A stretch of 64,000 bases of DNA from DATMGU01 sp035555315 (GTDB taxonomy: Bacteria; Pseudomonadota; Alphaproteobacteria; ATCC43930; CGMCC-115725). This document shows positions 53,764 through 62,772 of this stretch, piece by piece. A program made the translations under genes and the position numbers. Within the stretch, counting starts at the first letter, position 1. Every line of letters starts with the position of its first letter. The notes under the pieces are model-generated. The model made no database searches. It was not told the origin of the DNA and was given only the letters and a program-made list of their open reading frames with translations. Where the stretch lies: positions 1-64,000 of the forward strand of contig DATMGU010000017.1 in NCBI GenBank assembly GCA_035555315.1, given 5' to 3'.

Positions 53764-53871
53764 TCCTGGCGGACTATCGTCGCTGAACCACATGAGTATT
53801 ACAGAATATATAAATAGAGTGAGAATTACGCCGTAGTTTTGCTAATTTTCAAAAAAATTAGGAGATCTATA

Positions 53872-54933
53872 ATGATCAACGACATCTTCATCTTCGATAA
53901 TGTTATACATCTTTACGACATGTCACCGCCGAATGTTCGGCCGGATCGAGTGGATGCGGCGCCTGTCGTCGAACAGACCCTTGGCGAGGTGAAGCATCTG
54001 CGCTGGACGCCAAACGAGCTTCACGACGACCCAAATTTCGAGTGGGGCCGCCGCTGGGGCGTCGAGGACATGTACGACCTTGTCTTCAAGCAGTCGCAGA
54101 CGGATATGGCGATGGCGCAGGCCGTACCGATGTTCGACTGGTTCACGGACTGGTACGCGCCGGTCAAGACGCAGCATGCGATGGCTGCCGCCTATCCGGA
54201 TCGCGTCATGTTTTGCGGCGGCGTCGATCCCCTCTATCGTGGCCTGAACGACGCCCTCGATCAGATCGACTATCAAGTCGAGGTACTCAGAGCCCGCTCG
54301 CTCAAATTCTACAACGGCCATGCCAAGCTCGGCGATTGCTGGCGCTGCGACGACGAGAAGGTCGCCTATCCCCTGTACGAGCGAGCCCGCAAGGCCGGCA
54401 TCAAAGTCATCCAGTTCCATAAGGGTAACCCGCATGGCCTACAGAATGTCGAGTTCCTGAACCCCACGGATCTGCAAGCGCCGGCGCGCGACTTCCCCGA
54501 TATGAGCTTCATCGTCCATCACCTGGCACTGCCTTATTTCGACGAGATGCTGTCGATCGCATCTCGCTTCCCGAACGTCTACCTGTCGCTGGCGGGATAC
54601 ATGGCGCTCTATAGAATCGCGCCGCGGCGTGTACAGCATCACTTCGGCAGGTTGCTGCAACTATGCGGTGCCGAGAAGATCCTCTGGGGATCGGAGGCTG
54701 CTCTCGCCGGCTGCCCGCAACCTTACCTCCAGGCTTTCCTCGACATGGAAATCCCGCAGGATTTACGCGTCGGCTACGGCTACCCGCAAATCACTATGGA
54801 CGATAAACGCAAGATCCTGGGCGAGAATTTCGCCCAGCTCATGGGCGTTGATATCGAGCAGAAGAAGCGGGAACTGGCCGGCAAGGCGCCGATGCAGCCC
54901 AGTAAGATGCAGCCCAGCAAGATGATCGCGTGA
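53872..54933 (+). CDS. Amidohydrolase-2 family protein (operon gene 1)
   Basis: A 353-residue TIM-barrel protein of the COG2159 decarboxylase/hydrolase type. It starts at ATG 53872 with AGGAG 9 nt upstream. The first strand reads FIFDNVIHLYD, with only one His, where the family normally has HxH; IQFHKGNP, IVHHLALPYFDE and GSEAAL follow at later strand ends. The end has two near-identical MQPSK units from a 15-bp duplication. It is coupled to the NifU-like gene (TGATG). Substrate unknown; likely a carboxylated ring compound. Confidence 0.8.
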   Translation: MINDIFIFDNVIHLYDMSPPNVRPDRVDAAPVVEQTLGEVKHLRWTPNELHDDPNFEWGRRWGVEDMYDLVFKQSQTDMAMAQAVPMFDWFTDWYAPVKTQHAMAAAYPDRVMFCGGVDPLYRGLNDALDQIDYQVEVLRARSLKFYNGHAKLGDCWRCDDEKVAYPLYERARKAGIKVIQFHKGNPHGLQNVEFLNPTDLQAPARDFPDMSFIVHHLALPYFDEMLSIASRFPNVYLSLAGYMALYRIAPRRVQHHFGRLLQLCGAEKILWGSEAALAGCPQPYLQAFLDMEIPQDLRVGYGYPQITMDDKRKILGENFAQLMGVDIEQKKRELAGKAPMQPSKMQPSKMIA

Positions 54934-55274
54934 TGACGATGCTCGATCGCCGGCGCCTCGCCTCCGAAATAGACCGGGTATCTCGCGTCATACGCTCACA
55001 TGGCGGCGGCATCGAACTCGTCGAGGCGACCGAAGGGGGCATTGTGACGGTCCGTTACACCGGCATGTGCGCCGGCTGTGAGCTGCGGCCCGTCACGACC
55101 CTGCAGGTGGTCGAACCCACGCTCAAGACGGTTCCGGGCGTCACCGCTGTGAAGACCTTGGGTATGCGGATCTCGGCGGAGGCCGAAGCCCGCATCCGGC
55201 AGGAGAGCGCCGCCTATCCGCTTCACATCCCGCGGCGGAAACAAGCCGAACAAACGGCGCGGAGGGTCCGATGA
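54933..55274 (+). CDS. NifU C-terminal-domain-like protein (operon gene 2)
   Basis: A 113-residue protein resembling the NifU/NfuA C-terminal Fe-S scaffold. The typical VxxDGGGIELVEATEGGIVTVRYTG-like fold opening appears here as SHGGGIELVEATEGG, followed by CxxC in MCAGCELRPVT. It lacks the other NifU domains. It overlaps both the preceding amidohydrolase (TGATG) and the following FAH gene (ATGA). It may load or protect a metal/Fe-S centre for an enzyme of this operon. Confidence 0.82.
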   Translation: MTMLDRRRLASEIDRVSRVIRSHGGGIELVEATEGGIVTVRYTGMCAGCELRPVTTLQVVEPTLKTVPGVTAVKTLGMRISAEAEARIRQESAAYPLHIPRRKQAEQTARRVR

Positions 55275-56302
55275 AACTCGTCTCCTACACCAGGAACGGC
55301 GATGCCGAACCGCGGCTTGGCGCGATCGTTCGCCTGCCTCCCGGTAGCGGCCTGGGACCGGATGCCGTCGTCGATCTCGAAAACGCCTATGCCGCTTATC
55401 TGCGCGGGGTCGTTAAAGATCCTTTCGCAAAGCAGATCGCCGCGGTTCGAATCCCGACCGATATGAAGCGGCTGCTGGAAGGTGGCGAGCTTTCCCTGAA
55501 TGCGGCGAAGGACGCCGTGGCCCATATCGAGACGCTGCGGATCGGCGACACGGCCGATGACGTGTCACGCCAGATAGTGATGCCGCTAGAGGCCATGCGT
55601 CTGCAGGCCCCGATTGCTAGACCAGGTAAGATCATCGCGGTCGGCGCGAATTATTCGGGCCACATCAAAGAAGCCCGCGATGCCGGCATGCTGAACGACT
55701 TGCCGACCCACCCCGTGGGCTTCCTGAAGATGCCTTCCGCCGTGATCGGGCCCGACGAGACTATCTGGCGCTCGCGCTATACCGACGAGCTCGACTACGA
55801 GATCGAAATGTCGATGGTGATCGGCAAACGGTGTCGCGACGTGTCGCGCGAGAGGTGGCGTGACGTCGTCGCGGGCTTCACCATCGTCAACGATATCAGC
55901 ATGCGTGACCTGATCGTCGAGGAGAAGTCCACCGGCGCTGTGCTTCTGGGCAAGAACCTCGACACGACATGCCCGATGGGGCCGTGCATCGTCACGCTGG
56001 ACGAGATCGGCAACCCAGACGCGCTCGACATCAAGCTGAGCGTCAACGGCGAAATCCGTCAGAGCGACAACACCCGCAACATGATTTTCAGCTGCGCCGA
56101 CATCATCGCGTACTGGTCGTCGCGGATGACCTTGGAACCAGGCGATATCGTGACGACCGGGACAACCAGCGGAGGAGCAGGCTTTCACAAACGCCATCCC
56201 GCACGTCTCCTGAAGGCTGACGATGTTATCGAAGCTGAATGCGAAGGCATCGGCATTTTGCGCAATCGCGTCGCGGACGAGCACCCGCGACTCAAATCCT
56301 GA
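55271..56302 (+). CDS. Fumarylacetoacetate hydrolase family protein (operon gene 3)
   Basis: A 343-residue FAH-fold enzyme. The catalytic core has GKIIAVGANYSGHIKE, metal ligands ExE in DELDYEIEMSMVIGK, Asp in TIVNDISMRD, KNLDTTCPMGP and TTGTTSGG. Family members hydrolyse C-C bonds of dioxo acids, isomerise or decarboxylate ring-cleavage products. A roughly 100-residue N-terminal FAH_N domain is present. It is coupled to the NifU-like gene. It probably acts late in the pathway. Confidence 0.92.
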   Translation: MKLVSYTRNGDAEPRLGAIVRLPPGSGLGPDAVVDLENAYAAYLRGVVKDPFAKQIAAVRIPTDMKRLLEGGELSLNAAKDAVAHIETLRIGDTADDVSRQIVMPLEAMRLQAPIARPGKIIAVGANYSGHIKEARDAGMLNDLPTHPVGFLKMPSAVIGPDETIWRSRYTDELDYEIEMSMVIGKRCRDVSRERWRDVVAGFTIVNDISMRDLIVEEKSTGAVLLGKNLDTTCPMGPCIVTLDEIGNPDALDIKLSVNGEIRQSDNTRNMIFSCADIIAYWSSRMTLEPGDIVTTGTTSGGAGFHKRHPARLLKADDVIEAECEGIGILRNRVADEHPRLKS

Positions 56303-56339
56303 CGCCCGGCACCGTCCAAATCCCGAAGGAGTAAGTCAG

Positions 56340-57446
56340 ATGCCTCAAAATCGCTGGCCGCTCGACGATGTTTTCATCATCGATTCGACAGTGCACGGAT
56401 ATAATACGCGCCCCGACAACTACGTCGAGGGCCGCTTCAAGGATCGTGTGGCACGGCAGTTGTCGGATACCTTGTACGCTGGCCACAGCAAGCTGGTCCC
56501 GGACGGCGATCCGAAATGGGTGCTGCCGCTCGAGCGGTTCCGTCTGGCCGACGATCCCGATCTGATCGGCCGGTCGTTGTTCGCCGAGAGCCAGACCGAT
56601 ATTTGCATCTATCACGGCACGCCGCTCTACGGCATCTACAAGGACGGCGGTTCTCCGCTATCCGTCGGGCGGGCCATGCGGGAAATGTGGCCCGACCGGG
56701 TTGCTCTATACGGGCCTGTCAGCCCGTGGCAGCCGGATGCGCTTGAAATCATCGACCGTCTTGTTGAAGAGGACAAGGTTGTCGGTATCAAACTCTATCC
56801 AATGGATTTGATCGACGGCGAGGTGAAGAACTACCGGCTCGACGATCCGGAAATCGCATATCCGCTGCTGGAACGGGCCCAGAAGCACGGCATCAAGATG
56901 GTCGCGACGCACAAGGCGATCCCTCAAGGCCAGGTGCCGAGTGAACCCTTCGCGCCCTTCGACGTGGCGGGCGCCGCGGTCGATTTCCCCGATCTCACCT
57001 TCGAAGTGGTGCATGGCGGTTTTGCCTATCTCGAGGAGACGAGTTGGCAGCTGCAGCGCTTTCCGAACATCGTCGTCAATCTCGAGACGAGCAGCTCCTA
57101 TCTGCTGCAGAAGTCGCCGAAGCGTTTCGCCGAACTCATCGGTTCGTTTCTGATGGCCGGCGGCGCCGATCGCGTCTTCTGGTCTACCGGCTGTATCGCC
57201 CATCACGCCCGCCCGTTCCTGGAGCTGTTCTGGGATTTCCAGATCCCGGAGGACATGCAGGAGGGATACGGCTATCCGGCCCTCACCGAGGAAATCAAAC
57301 GCAAGATCCTGGGCTTGAACCACGCCGGCTATCTCGGCTGGGATGTCGAAGCACTCCAGGCGAAGCTGGCGACGGACGAGTTCGGTCAGCTCAAGCAGAT
57401 GCAAGAGCCATGGAGCGGCGGCATGAAGCGGGAGCAGGCGGCATGA
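56340..57446 (+). CDS. Amidohydrolase-2 family protein (operon gene 4)
   Basis: A 368-residue paralogue of operon gene 1, sharing the end YGYPALTEEIKRKILGLNHAG (compare YGYP...KRKILGENFAQ). The first strand is FIIDSTVHGYN: the first His of HxH is Thr here. VGIKLYPMD, MVATHKAIPQG, VVHGGFAYLEE and FWSTGCIAHHA mark later strands. AAGGAG lies 9 nt before the ATG. The stop overlaps the MIP18-like gene (ATGA). Confidence 0.82.
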   Translation: MPQNRWPLDDVFIIDSTVHGYNTRPDNYVEGRFKDRVARQLSDTLYAGHSKLVPDGDPKWVLPLERFRLADDPDLIGRSLFAESQTDICIYHGTPLYGIYKDGGSPLSVGRAMREMWPDRVALYGPVSPWQPDALEIIDRLVEEDKVVGIKLYPMDLIDGEVKNYRLDDPEIAYPLLERAQKHGIKMVATHKAIPQGQVPSEPFAPFDVAGAAVDFPDLTFEVVHGGFAYLEETSWQLQRFPNIVVNLETSSSYLLQKSPKRFAELIGSFLMAGGADRVFWSTGCIAHHARPFLELFWDFQIPEDMQEGYGYPALTEEIKRKILGLNHAGYLGWDVEALQAKLATDEFGQLKQMQEPWSGGMKREQAA

Positions 57447-57814
57447 TCACGGAAACCGCCATACGAGAAGCCCTTAACACCATCATCGATCCCTGTAGCG
57501 TGGCGGCTGGATGTGTCGCTGGTCTGGACGACATGGGCCTCATCCGTCGTGTCTCGCTAACTGAGGCCGAGGCGGGAACCCATGTCGAGGTGGTCATCGG
57601 CGTCACCGAATATGGCTGCCTCATGGGGGCGCCCTTTGCCTCCGAAGCCTACAAAAGACTGGAGACGCTTTCCGGTGTGGCAAGCGTCGAGGTCAAACTC
57701 GACGACGCCTTCGACTGGGTTCCGGAACGCATGAGCGAGGAATACCGCGCCCGGCTACAGACGATCCGCTCGAAGCGACGAGAGCACACAGGCTGCGGGG
57801 CGGCGGCCAAATAA
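57443..57814 (+). CDS. MIP18/PaaD (DUF59)-like protein (operon gene 5)
   Basis: A 123-residue protein with the DUF59 layout: IREALNTIIDPCSVAAGCV at the start, MGLIRRVSLTE, VVIGVTEYGCLMGAPF and VEVKLDDAFDW. MIP18/SufT/PaaD proteins help mature Fe-S or metal enzymes; PaaD does so in the phenylacetate pathway. The usual DPE after the first helix is DPC here, adding a Cys. ATGA overlap with the second amidohydrolase suggests it serves that enzyme. Confidence 0.8.
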   Translation: MITETAIREALNTIIDPCSVAAGCVAGLDDMGLIRRVSLTEAEAGTHVEVVIGVTEYGCLMGAPFASEAYKRLETLSGVASVEVKLDDAFDWVPERMSEEYRARLQTIRSKRREHTGCGAAAK

Positions 57815-57925
57815 GCGACACGTCGCCGATCCGGTAAAACAGACAGGCTTCTCGGCTGATTGTGCCGATGAACCACAAAAGTCGACAGCCGTGGATCAAA
57901 AAACGAATAAAATGGGGAGGGGCGC

Positions 57926-59296
57926 GTGAAATCATCAAGAAATGTCGACGTCTCAAGCGTCATTGACAACGCAAAATTGAGTCCCTTCCAGCTAAGGGTC
58001 TTTGGCCTGTTGATCGTCGTCAACATGCTGGATGGCTATGACACGCAGGCGATTGCCTATGTCGCGCCGACCATTTCCAGTCTCTGGAGAATATCACCAG
58101 CGGCATTCGGATCGGTTTTTTCCATCGGTTTGCTTGGAACGGTGATCGGCACCATCACATTCGGCATGCTGGCCGACCGGGTCGGTCGTCGGTCGCTCAT
58201 CATCGCTTCGATGGTAATCTTCGGCTGTCTCACCTTCGTAAGCAGTTGGTCGACCTCGTATCCTGAGCTGGTGATCTACCGGTTCTTCATCGGGATCGGA
58301 TTAGGGGGCGCGGTGGCCAATATTCCGTCCCTGGCTGCGGAATACGCACCGGAACGGCTCCGCACCACCGTCGTGACGGCAAGCATGTGCGGCTTCCCGA
58401 TCGGCGCGGTGGTCGGCGGATTGTTTACCGGCCCGATCATAGAGCATTTCGGATGGCAGGGCGTGTTCCGGCTCGGGGCGATCTTGCCCCTGCTCGGCGT
58501 GCCCGTTTTGCTCCTCCTGCTGCCGGAATCGGTGCGTTATATGACCTTGTCCGACGAACGGGGCAGCCGGATTGCCAAGGTGCTCAGGCGTATTGATCGC
58601 ACGCGCACCTTCTCGGACGTCGACCGGTTCTATCTTCCGGAGCCGCCCGTCAAGCGGGGCAGTGTGGTGGAACTCTTCAGGAATGGCCTAGGGACCGGGA
58701 CGGTCCTACTCTGGGCGGCGCTGTTTTCAAGCCTGGTGCTGACGTACTTCCTCATCAACTGGATCCCGCTTCTCTTGCAGCAGGCGGGGCTCTCTGTGAA
58801 GGAGGCCGTACTGGGCACGGTGACGCTCAACTTCGCGGGCCTTGTCGGCAGCTTCTTCGTGGCAATCTCGATCCGCCGCAGGCCGCTGTTCAAACTCGCG
58901 ATCTCCTACACGATCGGCGCGCTGTCCGTTGTCGCGTTGGGAATGATGCCAGGCAGTTTCCCGCCGATCATAACCTGTATCTTTTGTGCCGGGTTCTTTG
59001 TCATCGGCGCTCAGCTTGCCGTCAACGCCTACATTACCGGCTATTACCCGACGGCCATTCGGGCGACGGGGATGGGTTGGGCTCAGGGGGTTGGTCGGTC
59101 TGGATCGCTTCTGGGGCCTCTGGTCGGCAGCTATGTATTTACGCTGACGGATAAGCCTTCACAGATGTTTTTCTTCTCAGCGGTGCCGGCGCTCACGGCA
59201 GCGACCGCGCTACTCATCCTAAGAGCGGTAGTGATCAAGAAATCCGAGACAAAGATCATCTCTGACGGCAAAAGAAAGACCGCGATCATCGGCTAG
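57926..59296 (+). CDS. MFS transporter, AAHS (aromatic acid:H+ symporter) type
   Basis: A 456-residue permease with twelve predicted helices. MLDGYDTQAIAYVAP in helix 1 carries the DGYD signature of aromatic-acid symporters, and GMLADRVGRRSL is the loop 2-3 MFS motif. It is probably the inner-membrane importer for the substrate of the operon. A GTG start follows GGGGAGGGG. It begins 111 bp after the MIP18-like gene. Confidence 0.9.
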   Translation: MKSSRNVDVSSVIDNAKLSPFQLRVFGLLIVVNMLDGYDTQAIAYVAPTISSLWRISPAAFGSVFSIGLLGTVIGTITFGMLADRVGRRSLIIASMVIFGCLTFVSSWSTSYPELVIYRFFIGIGLGGAVANIPSLAAEYAPERLRTTVVTASMCGFPIGAVVGGLFTGPIIEHFGWQGVFRLGAILPLLGVPVLLLLLPESVRYMTLSDERGSRIAKVLRRIDRTRTFSDVDRFYLPEPPVKRGSVVELFRNGLGTGTVLLWAALFSSLVLTYFLINWIPLLLQQAGLSVKEAVLGTVTLNFAGLVGSFFVAISIRRRPLFKLAISYTIGALSVVALGMMPGSFPPIITCIFCAGFFVIGAQLAVNAYITGYYPTAIRATGMGWAQGVGRSGSLLGPLVGSYVFTLTDKPSQMFFFSAVPALTAATALLILRAVVIKKSETKIISDGKRKTAIIG

Positions 59297-59380
59297 ACAC
59301 CCTACAAAATAGATCAGGGCACGATCAATTATAAAATAACACACTAGATAATATAGAGAAAAAAATCACAAAAATTGTAT

Positions 59381-59403
59381 CCGTCTTTTCTTATTAAAGA
59401 CGG
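59381..59403. promoter_or_regulatory. Stem-loops in AT-rich gap before porin
   Basis: CCGTCTTT and AAAGACGG form an 8-bp stem with a 7-nt loop. A second, imperfect inverted repeat (GGAATATTATTCTCAATAATTCC) follows from about 59409. No T run follows on the plus strand, so termination is doubtful. The 228-bp gap is much AT-richer than its neighbours and may carry the porin promoter or an RNA regulatory target. Confidence 0.5.
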
Positions 59404-59524
59404 AATGTGGAATATTATTCTCAATAATTCCAAATTATCGCCCGCCACTTAATCGGAAATATAGCGACGCGTGGCCAATCAAAAAACAAGAGATGGCACA
59501 AATAGTGTCAACCAGGGGGGACAA

Positions 59525-60910
59525 ATGTCATATTTTCCATCAGCACGAACTTGCTCGGCCGTTTTGGTCTCGTTTTTCTGCAGTGGCGCGGCGCTTTCCC
59601 AAGGATCTGAGCAAACCCTACCGCCCGAGAACACATTGGAATCTTTGGTACCTGGTGGGTTCAGCGGCCCGTTGGCGAGCGTTGGGCAAAAGCTGTTCGA
59701 CTTTGGGATCAATTTGCGCCTGAGCATGGTGAATTTTACCGAGTTGAACGGTTCCGGTAATCTGACGCCTTGGGCGACGGCGAATACCGCCGCATTGGTC
59801 ATCGGCACCGATTTCGACCTCAATAAACTTCTCGGCATGCCGGGCGCCACGATTCATGTCGAGGAAACGATCTTCGGTTTGGGGGTCAATCAAGGGGTCA
59901 CGCACAACTTCCACAGTTCCGTCGGCAGTTACGCCGCGGGTGCGCCGATGCCCAACAACACCGGCGCCGATTATCTGTCGACTCTGTCATACGAGCAGCA
60001 TGCCCTCGCCAACCGGCTTGAGTTCGAGGTGGGACGCCTCAACCCGGTACGCGCCTTCAATCAGTTCAACTGCGACAATCTTCTGACCTGCCAGAACCCG
60101 ATCTCTCAATTCACCGCCAACATGCCGCCGCCGCCTTTTTCGAGCTGGGGCAGCCGACTGAAATACACTGTGGCGCCCCCCTACTTCGTGCAGCTCGGCG
60201 CCTATGAAGACCATATCAGCAATGCCATGAAGACCGACGGCTTCAACTTTTCGACCAACGCGGCAACGGGCGCGCTGCTGCTCCTGGAAGTCGGCAGGCA
60301 GACGAACTTCGCGCAAAGCCACTACCCCAGCACCTACACCATGGTGGCTTTCCGCGACACGTCGCGCCAGACGGACCCGGCTAATCGGTCCCTGCATGAG
60401 GCGGGAACAGGCGGCTATGTCTTCCAGGCCCAGCAGGTCCTATGGCGCGCCGATGACGGCGTCGCAAGATCCACGCCGGCACACTACTTCGCGGGTTTCA
60501 CGACCCTGGCGTTCACGCCCGATCACTATGCGCCCTTCTCGTCCTACGCGGATCTCGGCGTCAATTACTACGGCATATTCTCCAACCGCCCACAGGATCA
60601 TATCGGCCTGAAGGCGACCTATATCCAGGACTCGACTAACGAACTCATCTACCAAGAGAATTCGCGCGTCGCCGCCGGCGGCCCCAAAGTGAAGACCTCG
60701 CCGAACCAGATGAGGTTCGAACTCAGCGCCACCTTCGATATCTGGCACGGCATCACGTTCCAGCCGAGTATCCAGTACGACGTGAATCCGGATACCTGGT
60801 ACAACGTCAAAGTCGCCAAGGTACCGACGGACGGCTTCGTCTTCGGTACGGTCATCAATATCCCACTCGGTAATCTTCTGGGGCTTTCCCGCCCGAATTC
60901 ACCGCTCTGA
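59525..60910 (+). CDS. OprB-like outer-membrane porin
   Basis: A 461-residue predicted outer-membrane channel. The ATG at 59525 is chosen because AGGGGGG precedes it; a signal peptide (CSAVLVSFFCSGAALSQ) follows. The mature protein has the carbohydrate-porin-like pattern with NRLEFEVGRLNPVRAFN, YADLGVNYYGIFSNRPQDHIGLKATY-type segments and LSATFDIWHGITFQPSIQYDVNP near the end. It is probably the outer-membrane entry route for the substrate of the operon. Confidence 0.83.
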   Translation: MSYFPSARTCSAVLVSFFCSGAALSQGSEQTLPPENTLESLVPGGFSGPLASVGQKLFDFGINLRLSMVNFTELNGSGNLTPWATANTAALVIGTDFDLNKLLGMPGATIHVEETIFGLGVNQGVTHNFHSSVGSYAAGAPMPNNTGADYLSTLSYEQHALANRLEFEVGRLNPVRAFNQFNCDNLLTCQNPISQFTANMPPPPFSSWGSRLKYTVAPPYFVQLGAYEDHISNAMKTDGFNFSTNAATGALLLLEVGRQTNFAQSHYPSTYTMVAFRDTSRQTDPANRSLHEAGTGGYVFQAQQVLWRADDGVARSTPAHYFAGFTTLAFTPDHYAPFSSYADLGVNYYGIFSNRPQDHIGLKATYIQDSTNELIYQENSRVAAGGPKVKTSPNQMRFELSATFDIWHGITFQPSIQYDVNPDTWYNVKVAKVPTDGFVFGTVINIPLGNLLGLSRPNSPL

Positions 60911-60929
60911 CCGACACGTCGCCGGCTGA

Positions 60930-62753
60930 TCACTCCACCGTGACGCTCTTCGCCAGGTTTCTCGGCTGATCCACGTCCGTCCCCTTCTGCACCGCCACGT
61001 GATAGGCGATGAGCTGCAGCGGCAGGGCGTAGAGGATCGGCGCCACGAATGGGTCGCAATCCGGCAGGCAGATCTTGGCGATCGGCTTGTCGCCGACCAG
61101 CCGGCAGCCCTTGGCATCGCTCAGGACCACGACCCGGCCGCCACGGGCCATGACTTCGTGGATGTTCGACGCGGTCTTCTCGAACAGCTCGTCGCTCGGC
61201 GTTACCACGATGATCGGCATCTGCTCGTCAATCAGCGCGATCGGGCCATGCTTCATCTCGCCGGCGGCGTAGCCTTCGGCGTGGATATAGCTCAACTCCT
61301 TGAGCTTGAGCGCGCCCTCCAGCGCCAGCGGATATGAGGTGCCGCGGCCGAGATAGAGCACGTCGCGGGCGCCGACCAGCAGCTTCGCCAACGCCTCGAT
61401 GGCGGTCTCGTCCGCCAGGATCGCGGCGGCATGGGACGGTACCTCGGCCAGGGCCGCGGTGATCTCGGCCTCGCGCTCGGCGGCGATCGTGCCGCGCGCC
61501 CGCGCCATCGCCAGGACGAAGCAGGCGAGCACGGTCAATTGGGCGGTGAACGCCTTGGTCGAGGCCACACCGATCTCCGGCCCGGCCAAGGTCAACAGCA
61601 CCCCATCGGCCTCGCGCGCCATGCTGCTCTGAGCCTGATTGACCATCGACAGGACCGTCTGACCCTGGGTCCGGGCATAGCGCAGCGCCGCCAGCGTGTC
61701 GGCCGTCTCGCCCGATTGCGAGATGCACAGCGCCACGCCGCCGGCCGGCATATCCGCCGCGCGATACCGGAACTCCGAGGCGACATCGACCTCGACCGGC
61801 ACCCGCGCCACCCGCTCCAACCAGTATTTCGCGACCAGGGCCGCGTTGAACGAGGTGCCGCAGGCGATAATCGTGATCTTGGTCACTTTGGCCAGGTCGA
61901 CCGGCAGCTCCGGCAAGGTCACCTTGCCGGTCGCCGGATTGACCAGCGCGCCCAGGATGTCGCCGATGACCGCCGGCTGCTCGGCGATCTCCTTATGCAT
62001 GAAGTGCCGGTGATTGCCCTTGCCGATCAAGGCGCCGGACAAGGCGGTCAGGCTGATCGGCCGATCGACCGGCCGATTGTCGGCACCGAAGATCTTGGCG
62101 CCGGTCGGACCGATCACTGCCCAGTCATGGTCTTCGAGATAGCAGATCCGGTCGGTCAACGGCGCCAGCGCCAGGGCGTCGGAGCCGACATACATCTCGC
62201 CATCGCCATAGCCGATGGCGAGCGCCGGTCCGCGCCGGGCGCAGATCAGCAGATCGTGATAGCCGGCGAAGACGATGGCGAGCGCGAAGGCGCCGTGCAG
62301 CCGGGGCAGCGCCGCCGCGACCGCTTCCTGCGGCGACAGCCCCTCCGCCAGATAGCGGGTCACCAGCACCGCGACGGCTTCAGTATCGGTCTCCGAATGG
62401 AACGCGTAGCCCAGCGCCGTGAGTTCCGTCTTGATCTCGGCGAAGTTCTCGATAATGCCGTTATGGACGACGGCGCAACGGTCCGTCGCGATCGGATGGG
62501 CGTTCGCCTCGACCGGCGCGCCATGGGTCGCCCAGCGCGTATGGCCGATGCCGATGGTCCCGGCGATCGGTTCGGCCGTCAGGCGCGCCGCCAGGTTGTC
62601 GAGCTTGCCCTCCGCCCGACGGCGCTCGATCCGGCCATTCACCAGCGTGGCGATGCCGGCGCTGTCATAGCCGCGGTATTCCAGCCGCCGCAGCCCCTCA
62701 AGAATGAGCGGGGCGGCCATTCCTTTGCCGATCGTCCCGATGATGCCGCACAT
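60930..62753 (-). CDS. glmS: Glucosamine-6-phosphate synthase
   Basis: A 607-residue enzyme that makes glucosamine-6-phosphate for peptidoglycan and LPS. The N-terminal Ntn glutaminase begins MCGIIGTIGK with catalytic Cys2, and includes GHTRWATHG; two SIS domains follow (CGTSFNAALVAKYW, CISQSGETADT, GRGTSYPLALEGALKLKE). The C-terminal AKSVTVE is the expected end. It follows glmU by 19 bp on the same strand, so glmU-glmS form an operon. Confidence 0.97.
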   Translation of the reverse strand: MCGIIGTIGKGMAAPLILEGLRRLEYRGYDSAGIATLVNGRIERRRAEGKLDNLAARLTAEPIAGTIGIGHTRWATHGAPVEANAHPIATDRCAVVHNGIIENFAEIKTELTALGYAFHSETDTEAVAVLVTRYLAEGLSPQEAVAAALPRLHGAFALAIVFAGYHDLLICARRGPALAIGYGDGEMYVGSDALALAPLTDRICYLEDHDWAVIGPTGAKIFGADNRPVDRPISLTALSGALIGKGNHRHFMHKEIAEQPAVIGDILGALVNPATGKVTLPELPVDLAKVTKITIIACGTSFNAALVAKYWLERVARVPVEVDVASEFRYRAADMPAGGVALCISQSGETADTLAALRYARTQGQTVLSMVNQAQSSMAREADGVLLTLAGPEIGVASTKAFTAQLTVLACFVLAMARARGTIAAEREAEITAALAEVPSHAAAILADETAIEALAKLLVGARDVLYLGRGTSYPLALEGALKLKELSYIHAEGYAAGEMKHGPIALIDEQMPIIVVTPSDELFEKTASNIHEVMARGGRVVVLSDAKGCRLVGDKPIAKICLPDCDPFVAPILYALPLQLIAYHVAVQKGTDVDQPRNLAKSVTVE

Positions 62754-62772
62754 CTTGTTCTCCTAGAGGTCT

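Larger units (their letters stand above)
53312..53871. other. Regulatory gap between gntR and catabolic operon
   Basis: 560 bp with no supported gene; several overlapping frames of 70-115 codons lack family features or ribosome sites. It holds a promoter with a 41-bp palindrome, a second 15-bp palindrome and, in the last 120 bp, AT-rich leader DNA up to the operon ribosome site TTAGGAG. Confidence 0.7.
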
